Source of the DNA: Flexivirga oryzae
Lineage (GTDB): Bacteria; Actinomycetota; Actinomycetes; Actinomycetales; Dermatophilaceae
DNA: 64,000 bases
Reading direction: 5' to 3'
Assembly: GCF_014190805.1 (NCBI RefSeq)
Contig: NZ_JACHVQ010000006.1
Location: 112,832-176,831 of the forward strand
Shown: one piece after another, positions 48,745 through 57,425 of the stretch
Numbering within the stretch: position 1 is the first letter of the stretch
How the letters are laid out: every line of letters starts with the position of its first letter
Program-made: the position numbers and the translations under genes
The notes under the pieces: generated by a model
What the model was told of the DNA's origin: nothing
Seen by the model: only the letters and a program-made list of their open reading frames with translations
Databases searched by the model: none

Positions 48745-50187
48745 TCAGCAGGTGGGCGTGACGCGCTGCCGGTGCGGCAGCTTCACCAGGGTGACGGCGC
48801 CGCGGCGCCATACCTGCGCGGCATCGCGCACCAGCTTGTCCTTGGCGCACTGCGGCACCTGGTAGAGCCACTTCGGTTTGCCGGTGAACATCACGTAGTC
48901 GACGCTCGGACGCTGGTCGGTGCGCAGCGAGTAGGCGTCGTAGGACGGCACCAGGTAGGCGCCGACGTCCGCCTGCGTGGCGACCCGCGCACCCTTCGGC
49001 AGGTGATCCGCGGCCAGGGTGCGGATGTCGGTCACCACCGGTGCGGTGCGGAACAGCGACGCCGGCGCGACCGACCGGTCGGCCATCTCGGAGACCGCGA
49101 GCGCGAACCCGGCGAGCACCGCGACGCCGACGGCTGCCTTCTCCCAGCTGCGAAGGCTCGGTCTCGATACGCTCTCCTCCGCTTCGCTCCCCCCGGCTAC
49201 TCGACCAGCGCGGGTGACCACGTCGACGAAGGCCAGTAGGCCGATCGGCCACAGGATGACGTCGTAGTGGAAGTCCAGCGCCCAGTAGTGGATGTTGGAC
49301 GACACGCCACGCCATACCAGGGTGGGTATGGCGAGCACGGTCAGCTTGGAGCGCACGCCGATGACGAGGGCGAGCACGACATACATCAGCACGGGCAGCA
49401 GGCGTTGCGGGCTGAGGCTGTGATCCTCGGGGACCGGCAGCTTGTTGCTGGTGCCGATGCCGAAGTAGGCGAGATAGCCGGTGCCGCTGCCGGGCGCGAA
49501 CGCCCCGAGGACCAGCATCGCGACGAGCACGCCGGCAACCCCGATGCCGGCGAGGAGCAGCGGCCGGCGCCACCCCTCGCCGCGGTACATCCACCACCAG
49601 GCGACGCCCGCGGCGAAGACCGTCAGCCCGAGGTCCTCCTTGGTCAGCACCAGCCAGACTGATGCCACCACCGCGAGTGAGAACCGGTGCTGCAGCAGCG
49701 CGATGCACAGCACCGCCAGCGCGACGGCGGCGTAGGCGACCTCGTGCACGTCGAACATCGCGGTGGTCAATACGGCACGCGAGAAGATGCCGACGGCCGC
49801 GATCAGCAGTGCGACCCGCCACCCCGCACGCCACCGCGCGTAGCCGACGATCACCCCGAGGGCGGCGCCGAGCAGCACCGACTGGGTGACCAGCAGCGCG
49901 GGCGGGGTCGGCCAGATCCGCCATACGACACCCCAGGTCGCGAGCAGCGGACTGAAGTGATCGCCCAGCAGCGACAGCCCCCGGATGTGCGACACCGGCC
50001 AGTGCCCCCGCGACCAGGCGTCGGCGCCCTGCGCGAAGATCCCGAGGTCGTAGTCGGCGCTGTCGCCGGCGTTCCACCGGCCGAGCGCGAGGATCGCGTA
50101 GAACACCGTGGCGGCGACGGCCGCGCCGATGCCCCAACTCCACGCCGGCCGTCGCCGAGAGTCAGCGCGCGGCGACGGCAGCGTCAT
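48745..50187 (-). CDS. DUF2079 domain-containing polytopic membrane protein
   Basis: A 480-residue protein with about ten hydrophobic segments. DUF2079 hallmarks are YDLGIFAQGADAWSRGHWPV, GLSLLGDHFSPLLA, FDVHEVAYAAVALAVL and LTKEDLGLTVFAAGVAW, with a large C-terminal soluble part. It resembles GT-C glycosyltransferases, but activity is unknown. The stretch GRVAGGSEAEESVSRPSLRS near residue 330 is encoded by an interspersed repeat read in frame. Its start overlaps the rsmI stop by 26 bp. Confidence 0.88.
   Translation of the reverse strand: MTLPSPRADSRRRPAWSWGIGAAVAATVFYAILALGRWNAGDSADYDLGIFAQGADAWSRGHWPVSHIRGLSLLGDHFSPLLATWGVVWRIWPTPPALLVTQSVLLGAALGVIVGYARWRAGWRVALLIAAVGIFSRAVLTTAMFDVHEVAYAAVALAVLCIALLQHRFSLAVVASVWLVLTKEDLGLTVFAAGVAWWWMYRGEGWRRPLLLAGIGVAGVLVAMLVLGAFAPGSGTGYLAYFGIGTSNKLPVPEDHSLSPQRLLPVLMYVVLALVIGVRSKLTVLAIPTLVWRGVSSNIHYWALDFHYDVILWPIGLLAFVDVVTRAGRVAGGSEAEESVSRPSLRSWEKAAVGVAVLAGFALAVSEMADRSVAPASLFRTAPVVTDIRTLAADHLPKGARVATQADVGAYLVPSYDAYSLRTDQRPSVDYVMFTGKPKWLYQVPQCAKDKLVRDAAQVWRRGAVTLVKLPHRQRVTPTC
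49160..49210. repeat. Interspersed GGTCTCGATACGCTC...GGCTACTCGACCAGCG repeat inside the DUF2079 gene
   Basis: The sequence GGTCTCGATACGCTCTCCTC, then CGCTTCGCTCC and GGCTACTCGACCAGCG, matches the repeat at 35742-35843. Here it is read in frame by the DUF2079 gene in a loop between membrane segments. Confidence 0.75.
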
Positions 50188-50992
50188 ACAACGCCTTCTT
50201 GGACAGCCCGGTCTGCTCGGCGACCTCGGCGCACACGGCCTTCAGCCGCTCCCCCGCCGCCACCCGCCGCTGTATGCCGGGCAGCACGTCCTCCACCGAC
50301 GCGATGACCGCCGGTGCACCGCCGACGACCACGGTGATCTCGCCCCGGGCGCCCTCGACCGCCCACTGCGCGAGCGCGGCGAGACCGTCCCGGCGGACCT
50401 CCTCGTAGGTCTTGGTCAGCTCCCGGCAGACGGCGGCGACCCGGTCCGGCCCGAACGCCTCCGCCATCGCCTCCAGCATCTCGGCCAGCCGGTGCGGAGC
50501 CTCGAAGAACACCATCGTGCGGTGCTCCGCCGCGAGCCCGGCCAGCCGGCGCGCCCGTTCGCCGGGTTTGCGGGGCAGGAAGCCCTCGAAGCAGAACCGG
50601 TCGGTCGGCAACCCGGACACCGCGAGCGCCATCAGCACCGCGGACGGGCCGGGGACGCAGGTGACACGCACACCGGCCTCGACGCACGCGTTGGTGAGGC
50701 GGTACCCGGGGTCGGAGACGGACGGCATACCGGCGTCGGTGACCAGGACGACGCGGGCCCCGCCGCGCAGCCGATCCAGCAGTTCGGGGGTGCGGGCACG
50801 CTCGTTGTGCTCGTGATAGCTCAGCACGCTGCCGTGCGTGCTCACCCCCAGCTCGTCCAGCAGGCGCCGCAGCCGCCGGGTGTCCTCGGCGGCGACGACG
50901 TCGGCCGTGGCCAGTTCGGCGGCGAGTCGCGGCGCCGCATCCCGGGGATCCCCGATGGGCGTCGCAGCCAGCACCAGTACACCGTCGGACAT
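50162..50992 (-). CDS. rsmI: 16S rRNA (cytidine1402-2'-O)-methyltransferase
   Basis: A 276-residue SAM-dependent enzyme of the tetrapyrrole-methylase fold. Motifs are LAATPIGDPRDAAPRL, VVAAEDTRRLRRLLDELGV, SYHEHNERAR, VVLVTDAGMPSVSDPGYRLT, VTCVPGPSAVLMALAVSGLP and FEGFLPRKPGERARRL. It methylates C1402 of 16S rRNA. The gene is divergent from pmt, as in mycobacteria, with a cruciform-like intergenic sequence between them. Confidence 0.96.
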   Translation of the reverse strand: MSDGVLVLAATPIGDPRDAAPRLAAELATADVVAAEDTRRLRRLLDELGVSTHGSVLSYHEHNERARTPELLDRLRGGARVVLVTDAGMPSVSDPGYRLTNACVEAGVRVTCVPGPSAVLMALAVSGLPTDRFCFEGFLPRKPGERARRLAGLAAEHRTMVFFEAPHRLAEMLEAMAEAFGPDRVAAVCRELTKTYEEVRRDGLAALAQWAVEGARGEITVVVGGAPAVIASVEDVLPGIQRRVAAGERLKAVCAEVAEQTGLSKKALYDAAVAAR

Positions 50993-51009
50993 GATGCGCA
51001 GTCTTGCAC

Positions 51010-51087
51010 GTCATACCGGCGCAGTTGTGCCCAGCAGAAGGTGCGCCATACCGCACCTTCTGCAGACCGCAAGCCGCTGGTATGGCG
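51010..51087. repeat. Nested inverted repeat between rsmI and pmt
   Basis: The inner stem GCAGAAGGTGCG/CGCACCTTCTGC (51034-51045 with 51052-51063) is perfect over 12 bp around a 6-nt loop CCATAC. Outside it CATACCGGCG faces CCGCTGGTATG, a weaker outer stem. It lies in the rsmI-pmt divergent region. Confidence 0.75.
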
Positions 51088-51181
51088 AAACGCCTGTCGA
51101 TGCCCCGCCTCGTAGCTTCCTCGGTTAACCTTCGACTTCGGACAGGGGCGTAGCACCGGCAGCGGGAAAGGGGACGAGCGC

Positions 51182-52837
51182 GTGACGGTCACGTTGGCAC
51201 GGGAAACCGACGACAGCACCGCCGGTGACCCACCGGCCGATCGCCGCGCGATCCTGCGCCGCCGGCTGCTCGGGGCACCCCGCACCGCGGAGGCGAAGCT
51301 GTGGGCCTTCCTCGGGCCCGCGATCGTCACCGTGCTCGGCGGCATCATCCGCTTCTGGAACCTCGGCCGCCCGCACCAGCTGGTCTTCGACGAGACGTAT
51401 TACGTCAAAGAGGGCTGGTCGATGCTGCTGTACGGCTTCGAGCACAAGCAGGACAAATCGACGCTGATCACGAACAACCCGGACGGGCTGTTCACCATGG
51501 GTGACCCGCACGTCTACGGCACCAACGCCGACTTCGTCGTCCACCCGCCGATCGGCAAGTGGTTCATCGGGTTCGGCGAGAAGCTGTTCGGCATCGACTC
51601 CTCCTTCGGGTGGCGCTTCGCGGTCGCCCTGTTCGGCACGCTCGGCATCTACCTGGTGGGTCGTGCCGCCTGGCACCTGTTCCGGTCGCCGGTGCTGGCC
51701 ACCCTGGCGTCGATCCTGTTGTGTTTCGAGGGCAGCGAGTTCGTGATGTCACGGACGTCGATCCTCGACATCATGGTGATGTTCTGGGCACTGGCGGCGT
51801 TCACGGCGCTGCTGGCCGACCGTGACCGGACCCGGCGGATCCTGGCCGACAAGGTGGCCGCCCTGCAGGGCGCGGGCACCTGGGAGAAGCGGTCGCTGGC
51901 CGGCCCCTGGCTGGGCTGGCGGCCGTGGCGGTGGGTGGCCGGTGTGTGCATCGGCCTGGACATCGCCACCAAGTGGTCCGGTCTGTACTTCCTCGCCGCC
52001 TTCGGCCTGATGACCTGCTTCTGGGACCTCGGCGCCCGCCGGGCGATCGGCGTGCGGCGCTACTGGTCGGCGACCTTCGTCAAGGACGCCCTGCCCGCCT
52101 GCGTCAACGTGCTGCTGGTGTCGCTCGGGGTCTACCTGGCCAGCTGGTTCGGCTGGATCGCGAGCAACAACGCCTACGACCGGGATTGGGCCGAGCTCTA
52201 CCCCGCCGTGCAGAACTCCGGTTTCCAGCCGGACAGCTCGCTGTTCGGCTGGCTGCCGGACTGGATGCGGTCCCTGTGGGAATACAACATCCAGATGTAC
52301 CAGTCGGCGTCGGACATCAAGTCGTTCCACCCCTACATGTCCAACCCGTGGTCGTGGACGCTGCAGACCCGTCCGACGTCGTTCTTCTACGAGTCGCCCA
52401 CGAGCGGTTGCGGCGCCGCCGCCTGCAGCAAGGCGATCACCTCGCTGGGCACCGTGAGCATCTGGTGGCTCGGCACGGTCGCCCTCGCCGTGCTGATCTT
52501 CTACTGGCTGCTGCGCCGCGACTGGCGGGCCGGTGCGATCCTCGTCGGCGTCGCTGCCGGCTGGCTGCCGTGGTTCCTCTACCAGGACCGGACGATCTTC
52601 ACGTTCTACTCGGTAGCGTTCGCGCCATACATCGTGCTGGCGTGCGTTTTCGTGCTCGGCCTGGTGCTCGCCCGACCGGGTGCGAGCGCGCAGCGGGTGC
52701 TCATCGGCAAGGCCGCCGTGGGCGGCTTCACCATCGTAACCGTGGGGCTGTTCATCTTCTTCTGGCCGATCTGGACCGCGCAGGTCATCCCGTACACCCA
52801 TTGGCAGTGGCGGATGTGGCTGCCCAGTTGGGTATGA
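51182..52837 (+). CDS. pmt: Dolichyl-phosphate-mannose-protein mannosyltransferase (Pmt)
   Basis: A 551-residue GT-C membrane glycosyltransferase that moves mannose from a polyprenyl carrier to Ser/Thr of secreted proteins. Features: ~11 hydrophobic segments, the catalytic DE motif in VFDETYYVKEGWSML (first extracellular loop), FVVHPPIGKWFIGFGE, FEGSEFVMSRTSILDIMVMF, LDIATKWSGLYFLAAFGLM and the conserved HPYMSNPWSWTLQTRPTSFF. Start GTG 51182 has AAAGGGG about 12 nt upstream. Divergence from rsmI is conserved in actinobacteria. Confidence 0.96.
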   Translation: MTVTLARETDDSTAGDPPADRRAILRRRLLGAPRTAEAKLWAFLGPAIVTVLGGIIRFWNLGRPHQLVFDETYYVKEGWSMLLYGFEHKQDKSTLITNNPDGLFTMGDPHVYGTNADFVVHPPIGKWFIGFGEKLFGIDSSFGWRFAVALFGTLGIYLVGRAAWHLFRSPVLATLASILLCFEGSEFVMSRTSILDIMVMFWALAAFTALLADRDRTRRILADKVAALQGAGTWEKRSLAGPWLGWRPWRWVAGVCIGLDIATKWSGLYFLAAFGLMTCFWDLGARRAIGVRRYWSATFVKDALPACVNVLLVSLGVYLASWFGWIASNNAYDRDWAELYPAVQNSGFQPDSSLFGWLPDWMRSLWEYNIQMYQSASDIKSFHPYMSNPWSWTLQTRPTSFFYESPTSGCGAAACSKAITSLGTVSIWWLGTVALAVLIFYWLLRRDWRAGAILVGVAAGWLPWFLYQDRTIFTFYSVAFAPYIVLACVFVLGLVLARPGASAQRVLIGKAAVGGFTIVTVGLFIFFWPIWTAQVIPYTHWQWRMWLPSWV

Positions 52838-52882
52838 CGAGCGCGGCCTGACACGTTGGGTAGCCCACCCCGCCCACCCCCG

Positions 52883-52987
52883 CGCCGAGAGGCCCACAAA
52901 CGCTCGACCGGCTCAGTAAAACCGGCCCGATCCATGCCCGATCATCCCGATCTACTGGGCCTGTCGGTCGTTGCTGAGCCTCTCGGT
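52883..52987 (+). repeat. Nested palindromic dispersed element, copy 2
   Basis: About 105 bp on the plus strand, starting 46 bp past the pmt stop. It matches copy 1 at 31826-31930 (minus) along its length: CGCCGAG, GGCYCACAAAC, TCGACNGGCTCAGTAA, TACTGRGCC then GTCGGT, and TGAGCCTNTCGG. The outer stem CCGAGAGGC/GCCTCTCGG is perfect here; the inner stem is weaker than in copy 1. Confidence 0.85.
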
Positions 52988-53003
52988 GAAGTGGGAGGCG
53001 GCG

Positions 53004-54575
53004 TCAACGCAGGAACTGCTCCACGTGCCCGGGCAGGATCTGCGCGGCGAGCTTGGCGACCTGCTCCTGGGGCACGTCGAGCACCGGGTACTCCTTCGTG
53101 CCCGCGGCAGTCGCCAGGCCGACCGTCGCGACACCGGCACGGCGCTGGAAGAACGATCGCCGCACCGTCACCCCGACCGCCCCTCGCCGCTCGATCACGT
53201 TGGTCGACAACGCGATCGATCCGGCACGGGTCACCAGGAAACGGTCGGTGACCGCGTGCCCGAGCCACCGCGCGCGACTCCAGCCGAGCGCCACCCCCGC
53301 GGCCAGCACGAGCACCCCGCACACAGCGAGCACCGGAAGACTCCACACGACGGCGGCGGCCGCGAGCGCGGCCGCGAGCGCCAGGGCGGGACCGACCGCC
53401 CGGGTGTAGCGACGCATGGTGGCGTGCGGTCCGTGCCGCTGCAGAGGCACCTCGGCGGCGGCATCGCCGAGCACGGCGCCGGCCGTCCCGGTCACGACCG
53501 GCAGCGGGGACGGCGGCGCGAGCGTGGTACTCATGCCGCGATCGTCGTCCTTCACACCGGTCGTGATCGCCGTCAATCGGGCACCGCCCACCCAGCGCAG
53601 CGGTAGCGCCCGATGGATCTCGACGCCGCGCATCCGGCGGATCTCCAGCGACGTCGCGCGCGTGGTGAGCAGGCCGCGACTGACGTGGTAGGTGCCGCCG
53701 GTGTCGTCGCGCGTGAGCCGAAAACCGTGGAACGCCAGCAGATAACCCAGCAGTGCCAGCACCACGACGACCACCAGCACCACGACCAGCACCGCCAGCA
53801 CGGCGAGCAGCACCCCCAGACCTTGCAGCCGGTCGACCGTGCCCCTGACGATGCCGCTCCTGCTCCAGCCCAGCCCGGACTCGTTGAGGAACTGGGCGCC
53901 GATGCCGAGCACGGCCGCCGCGGCGACCACACCGGCCGGGCCGAACGGCGCATACCGGATCCATGACGGATTCAGTTGGTAGACAACCGTTTCCTGCTGG
54001 TATGACGCCGCGGCGCCGTCCGCGACGGCGGCCCCGCCGGAAGCCGCGGTCGTTCCGGTGTCGGGCGAGGCGGGAGCGGACGTCTGGGCACGGTGCAGCA
54101 GATCGCCGCGCAACGCGGCCGCCTCCGCGGTCGTGAGGCCGTTGAGCCGCAGCTGCTTCTCCCCGGCACCGGTGCCGATGCGTACTTCGGCGAGGCCGAG
54201 CATCCGGTGCAGCACCGACGAGGTGACGTCGACCGACCGCACCCTGTCCATGGGGGCGGCCACGGTGGTGGTGTTGATCAGCCCGGATCGCAACTGGACC
54301 TGCTCGGCGGTGAAGCGGTAGCTGGTCGTGAACCAGCGCAGCAGACCCATACCCACCGCGACACCGGCGCCGACCAGACCCCACCAGTTCTGCCCGCCGC
54401 TGGAACCGGCGATCACCACGGCGATGAGCGCGGGCAGGAAGCGGATCACTTCCTTGACCGGGTGGATCAGCAACATCTTCGGGCTCAGCCGCCGCCACGC
54501 GTCATCGGTCGGGAAACCGTCCTGGGCGAGGGCCTGCCGCTCCTCGCGGACCTGGTTCTCGCCGTCACCGTTCAC
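53004..54575 (-). CDS. Membrane protein with repeated bacterial PH (bPH_2/YdbT-like) domains
   Basis: A 523-residue protein. bPH modules appear near residues 60-150 (RFTAEQVQLRSGLINTTTVA, MDRVRSVDVTSSVLHRMLGL), near 300-350 (HVSRGLLTTRATSLEIRRMR) and near 440-515 (VTDRFLVTRAGSIALSTNVI). Membrane pairs precede each. Ala/Gly-rich linkers separate them. Members of the YdbS/YdbT pair occur together and may resist antimicrobial peptides; the function here is unknown. Its start overlaps the stop of the next small PH protein (ATGA). Confidence 0.88.
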   Translation of the reverse strand: MNGDGENQVREERQALAQDGFPTDDAWRRLSPKMLLIHPVKEVIRFLPALIAVVIAGSSGGQNWWGLVGAGVAVGMGLLRWFTTSYRFTAEQVQLRSGLINTTTVAAPMDRVRSVDVTSSVLHRMLGLAEVRIGTGAGEKQLRLNGLTTAEAAALRGDLLHRAQTSAPASPDTGTTAASGGAAVADGAAASYQQETVVYQLNPSWIRYAPFGPAGVVAAAAVLGIGAQFLNESGLGWSRSGIVRGTVDRLQGLGVLLAVLAVLVVVLVVVVVLALLGYLLAFHGFRLTRDDTGGTYHVSRGLLTTRATSLEIRRMRGVEIHRALPLRWVGGARLTAITTGVKDDDRGMSTTLAPPSPLPVVTGTAGAVLGDAAAEVPLQRHGPHATMRRYTRAVGPALALAAALAAAAVVWSLPVLAVCGVLVLAAGVALGWSRARWLGHAVTDRFLVTRAGSIALSTNVIERRGAVGVTVRRSFFQRRAGVATVGLATAAGTKEYPVLDVPQEQVAKLAAQILPGHVEQFLR

Positions 54576-55054
54576 GTCGCGTCACCTTCGCTGGCGGCGG
54601 TCACCACGGTCAGGTCGTGCACGATCCGCGCGGCGACGTCCCGGTCGAGGCCTTCGATCCGCAGCTCCCCCTTCGCGGAGGCGGTGGTGACCGTGACGGT
54701 ACTGAGGCCGAACAGGCGTGACAGGGCGCCCCGCTCGGTGTCGACGGTCTGCACCCGGGAGATCGGGGCGATGCGCTGCTCGACCGTGATCAACCCGCGT
54801 TGGGTGTAGACGGCGTCGTCGGTGACCTCCCAGCGGTGGATCCGATAGCGCAGCCTCGGCATCACGACGGCGTCGACGACGAAAACGACTGCGATGACGA
54901 TGATCCCGAGTGCGATCCACACGCCGGAGGGGTCGGCCAGCACCAACGCGACGATGCCCACCGCGAGCAGGATCACGGTCAGGACGACACCTTGCACGGC
55001 CCACAGGGTGCGGGCGCGGGTGGACACCAATTGTGCCGGTGGTCGCAGCTCCAT
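54572..55054 (-). CDS. PH domain-containing membrane protein (YdbS-like)
   Basis: A 160-residue protein with two hydrophobic helices (LWAVQGVVLTVILLAVGIVA and WIALGIIVIAVVFVVDAVV) and a bPH_2 domain: RIHRWEVTDDAVYTQRGLIT, VEQRIAPISRVQTVDTERG, LFGLSTVTVTTASAKGELRI. It is the partner of the larger YdbT-like protein and is translated just before it with a 4-nt overlap. The function is unknown. Confidence 0.9.
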   Translation of the reverse strand: MELRPPAQLVSTRARTLWAVQGVVLTVILLAVGIVALVLADPSGVWIALGIIVIAVVFVVDAVVMPRLRYRIHRWEVTDDAVYTQRGLITVEQRIAPISRVQTVDTERGALSRLFGLSTVTVTTASAKGELRIEGLDRDVAARIVHDLTVVTAASEGDAT

Positions 55055-55085
55055 GACCCGACCCTCTCATGCGGAGGGTGGGGCA

Positions 55086-55099
55086 CGCGCAGTTGCGCG
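55086..55099 (-). terminator. Small hairpin after the encapsulin gene
   Basis: CGCGCA pairs with TGCGCG around GT directly past the encapsulin stop; a second stem ACCCTC/GAGGGT follows near 55061-55079. Together they may end encapsulin transcription. Confidence 0.45.
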
Positions 55100-55100
55100 G

Positions 55101-55901
55101 TCAGGACGAGAGTGACACGCACGCCTCGGCGGTGTTGACCAGGAAGGTCAGCGACTCCTGCAGGTAGAGCTCGACCGTGTCGGCGTCGTGGGACAGGTAG
55201 CCGATCGAGACGTCCTGGCCGAGCTGCAGGGTGTAGTCGCCGCCGCGTCCGGTGACCAGCAGCGCCCCGTCGAGTGCCGGAGCCCAGATGATCTGGCCGT
55301 CGCCAAGGAGCCGGGCGACGTGGTCGCGGACCGGGTAGCCGTGGTCGGTGGTCTCGGACACGGCGGTGTACAGCTCCGGGGAGAGCAGCAGGTGGTAGGG
55401 ACCCGCCACATCAGCCAGCCGCAGGGCGTTGATCGCGGACGCGACAGCGGCCGGCGCCTGGGTGACGTCCTTGGGCAGCTTGATCTTCGGGTTCGTGCTC
55501 TCCGGGGCCATTCCGGCGATCTGCTCATCGGTGGATCCGTAGAAGACAGTGCGGTCTTCGGCGTAGGCGAGCGCCGCGGCAGCATCCTTGACGGGCTGCC
55601 AGTCGGAGTCCTGGGCGCCACGCTCGACGTTGTCCACCTCGGTCCGGTTGACGGTGAAACGGGCCCGGAACTCCACGACCGGACGCACGTCGCGACCCTT
55701 GGCGACCACGTCGTCCGACGGCGGCTTCAACTCGTGGAAGTGGCCGGTGCCGACCGCCGCCAGCGTGGTGCCGCCTGCGTCCGGCATGTCGACGATGCGT
55801 CGTGCCGCGGCACGGATGGAGAAGGAGCGCCGCGCCTCTTCCTCGATCTCGCCCCAGGCGGCGTCGGAGATCGGGGCGAGTTCCCTGTGCAGATTGTTCA
55901 C
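55101..55901 (-). CDS. Family 1 encapsulin nanocompartment shell protein
   Basis: A 266-residue HK97-fold shell protein. Its start is NNLHRELAPISDAAWGEIEE, then EARRSFSIRAAARRIVDMPD, the E-loop region FTVNRTEVDNVERGAQDSDW, YLVPSYD-like strands replaced by YHLLLSPELYTAVSETTDHG, and the family C-terminus SIGYLSHDADTVELYLQESL. It self-assembles to a protein cage around cargo. GTG 55901 starts 5 bp after the DyP peroxidase stop, its known cargo, so shell and cargo are made together. Confidence 0.96.
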   Translation of the reverse strand: MNNLHRELAPISDAAWGEIEEEARRSFSIRAAARRIVDMPDAGGTTLAAVGTGHFHELKPPSDDVVAKGRDVRPVVEFRARFTVNRTEVDNVERGAQDSDWQPVKDAAAALAYAEDRTVFYGSTDEQIAGMAPESTNPKIKLPKDVTQAPAAVASAINALRLADVAGPYHLLLSPELYTAVSETTDHGYPVRDHVARLLGDGQIIWAPALDGALLVTGRGGDYTLQLGQDVSIGYLSHDADTVELYLQESLTFLVNTAEACVSLSS

Positions 55902-55905
55902 GGTT

Positions 55906-56943
55906 CTACCTCTCGTTCTGGTCGGTTCCGCGCAGGCTGCCGATCTGCAGCGAGCCGGTGTCCTGCTCGGTGGTGGATGTCGTCGGTGCCGGGTCGTCAT
56001 CCGCCGCGGTCTCCGGTGGCCCGTCTTCGAGGAAGTCGGCGGTCGGCACGAAGAAGAGGTTGCCGGTCACCGCGGTGGAGAAGTCGAGGATCCGGTCGTG
56101 GTTACCCGGCGGCTTGCCCACGAACATGTTGCGCAGCATCTGCTCGATCACGCCGGGGTCGGCGGCGTATCCGATGAAGTACGTGCCGAATTCGTCGCTG
56201 CCGACCTCCCCGAACGCCATGTTGTCGCGGATGATGTCGTGCTCGACGCCGTCGTCGTCGACGATCGTGTTGAGCTCGACGTGCGAGTTGCTCGGCTTGT
56301 CGGCGTCCGGCAACTCGATGTCGTCCAGTTTGGTGCGGCCGATGACGAGCTCCTGCTCGCGCACCGAGATGGCGTTCCACGAGGTGAGGTCGTGCAGGTA
56401 CTTCTGCACGATCACGTAGCTGCTGCCGGTGTATGACGGATCCTCGTCATGGACGAAAACCGCTGCGGCCGCGGCGTTTCCCTCCGGGTTCTCGGTGCCG
56501 TCGACGAACCCGAGCAGGTCCCGGTCGTCGAAGTAGCGGAACCCGTGCACCTCGTCGACGACGTCGGCGGTATCGGCCAACCGGATCATCAACTGGCGCG
56601 CCAGCTCGAAACACAGATCCATCCGCTCCGCGCGCAGGTGGAACAGCAGATCACCGGGGGTGGACACCGCCGTGTGCTTGTCCCCCACGATCTCCTCGAG
56701 AACGTGCAGGGAGGCGGGCCGCGGCACGTCATACATCCGGTCCCACGCCTTCGCGCCGATGCCGGCCACGCAGGTGAGGTTGTCCTCCGGGCGGCGGAAC
56801 CGCACCGAACGGATCAGCCCCGGCAGGTCGGCGAGCAGGTCGACGGCCTCCGACTCGGCACCGTCGCGCACGGTGAGGACCAGGAACATCGCCGCGCGCG
56901 CCGGCGGCTGCAGGATCGACTGCGGTTGCACGCTGGCCGTCAC
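55906..56943 (-). CDS. DyP-type peroxidase, encapsulin cargo
   Basis: A 345-residue dye-decolorizing heme peroxidase. The distal-site motif is GFVDGTENPEGN (GxxDG), and the proximal heme His is likely in NSHVELNTIV. The C-terminal tail after the domain is Pro/Thr/Asp-rich and ends DTGSLQIGSLRG, a typical encapsulin cargo-loading peptide. GTG 56943 is used because AAGGAGGG stands just before it; an ATG at 56988 adds 15 residues without a site. It is followed by its shell gene. Confidence 0.94.
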   Translation of the reverse strand: MTASVQPQSILQPPARAAMFLVLTVRDGAESEAVDLLADLPGLIRSVRFRRPEDNLTCVAGIGAKAWDRMYDVPRPASLHVLEEIVGDKHTAVSTPGDLLFHLRAERMDLCFELARQLMIRLADTADVVDEVHGFRYFDDRDLLGFVDGTENPEGNAAAAAVFVHDEDPSYTGSSYVIVQKYLHDLTSWNAISVREQELVIGRTKLDDIELPDADKPSNSHVELNTIVDDDGVEHDIIRDNMAFGEVGSDEFGTYFIGYAADPGVIEQMLRNMFVGKPPGNHDRILDFSTAVTGNLFFVPTADFLEDGPPETAADDDPAPTTSTTEQDTGSLQIGSLRGTDQNER

Positions 56944-57039
56944 GGGGCCCTCCTTCGTCGTCGGTGCGGACGCTTCCGAGTCTGGCACAGCCGGTCACCA
57001 CTTCGGCCCGGTGCGTGCGAGTCGGAGCATGATGGGGGT

Positions 57040-57411
57040 ATGCCGACTCCCCAGGTCCAGGTCCGCAGGGCGTATGACGCGCCCGAGTCCTCCGACGGCA
57101 AGCGCGTGCTGGTCGACCGGCTCTGGCCGCGGGGGCTCTCCAAGGACAAGGCGCACCTGGACGACTGGTGCAAACAGGTGTCCCCGTCCACCGAGCTGCG
57201 CAAGTGGTATGCGCACGACCCGGCCAAGTTCGGCGAGTTCGCGCAGCGTTACCGGCACGAACTGCAGGATCCGGAGCGGGCGGAAGCACTGGACCAACTC
57301 CGCCGGGACGCCGCGGCCGGCCGGCTGACCCTGATCACCGCCGCCAAGCGCAGTGACATCAGCGAGGCGACCGTGCTCGCCGAGCTCATTCAGGGCAAGT
57401 CCGGCTCGTAG
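57040..57411 (+). CDS. DUF488 family protein
   Basis: A 123-residue protein with the DUF488 pattern: QVRRAYDAPESSDGKRVLVD, RLWPRGLSKDKAHLDDWCKQ, PSTELRKWYAHDPAKFGEFA and LTLITAAKRSDISEATVLAE. The function is unknown; a Cys is present in DDWCKQ. A GGGGG precedes the ATG closely. Before an IS630-type insertion, the dehydratase gene now at 58574 would have started about 28 bp downstream. Confidence 0.88.
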   Translation: MPTPQVQVRRAYDAPESSDGKRVLVDRLWPRGLSKDKAHLDDWCKQVSPSTELRKWYAHDPAKFGEFAQRYRHELQDPERAEALDQLRRDAAAGRLTLITAAKRSDISEATVLAELIQGKSGS

Positions 57412-57425
57412 CGCCCCGGGTCCCA

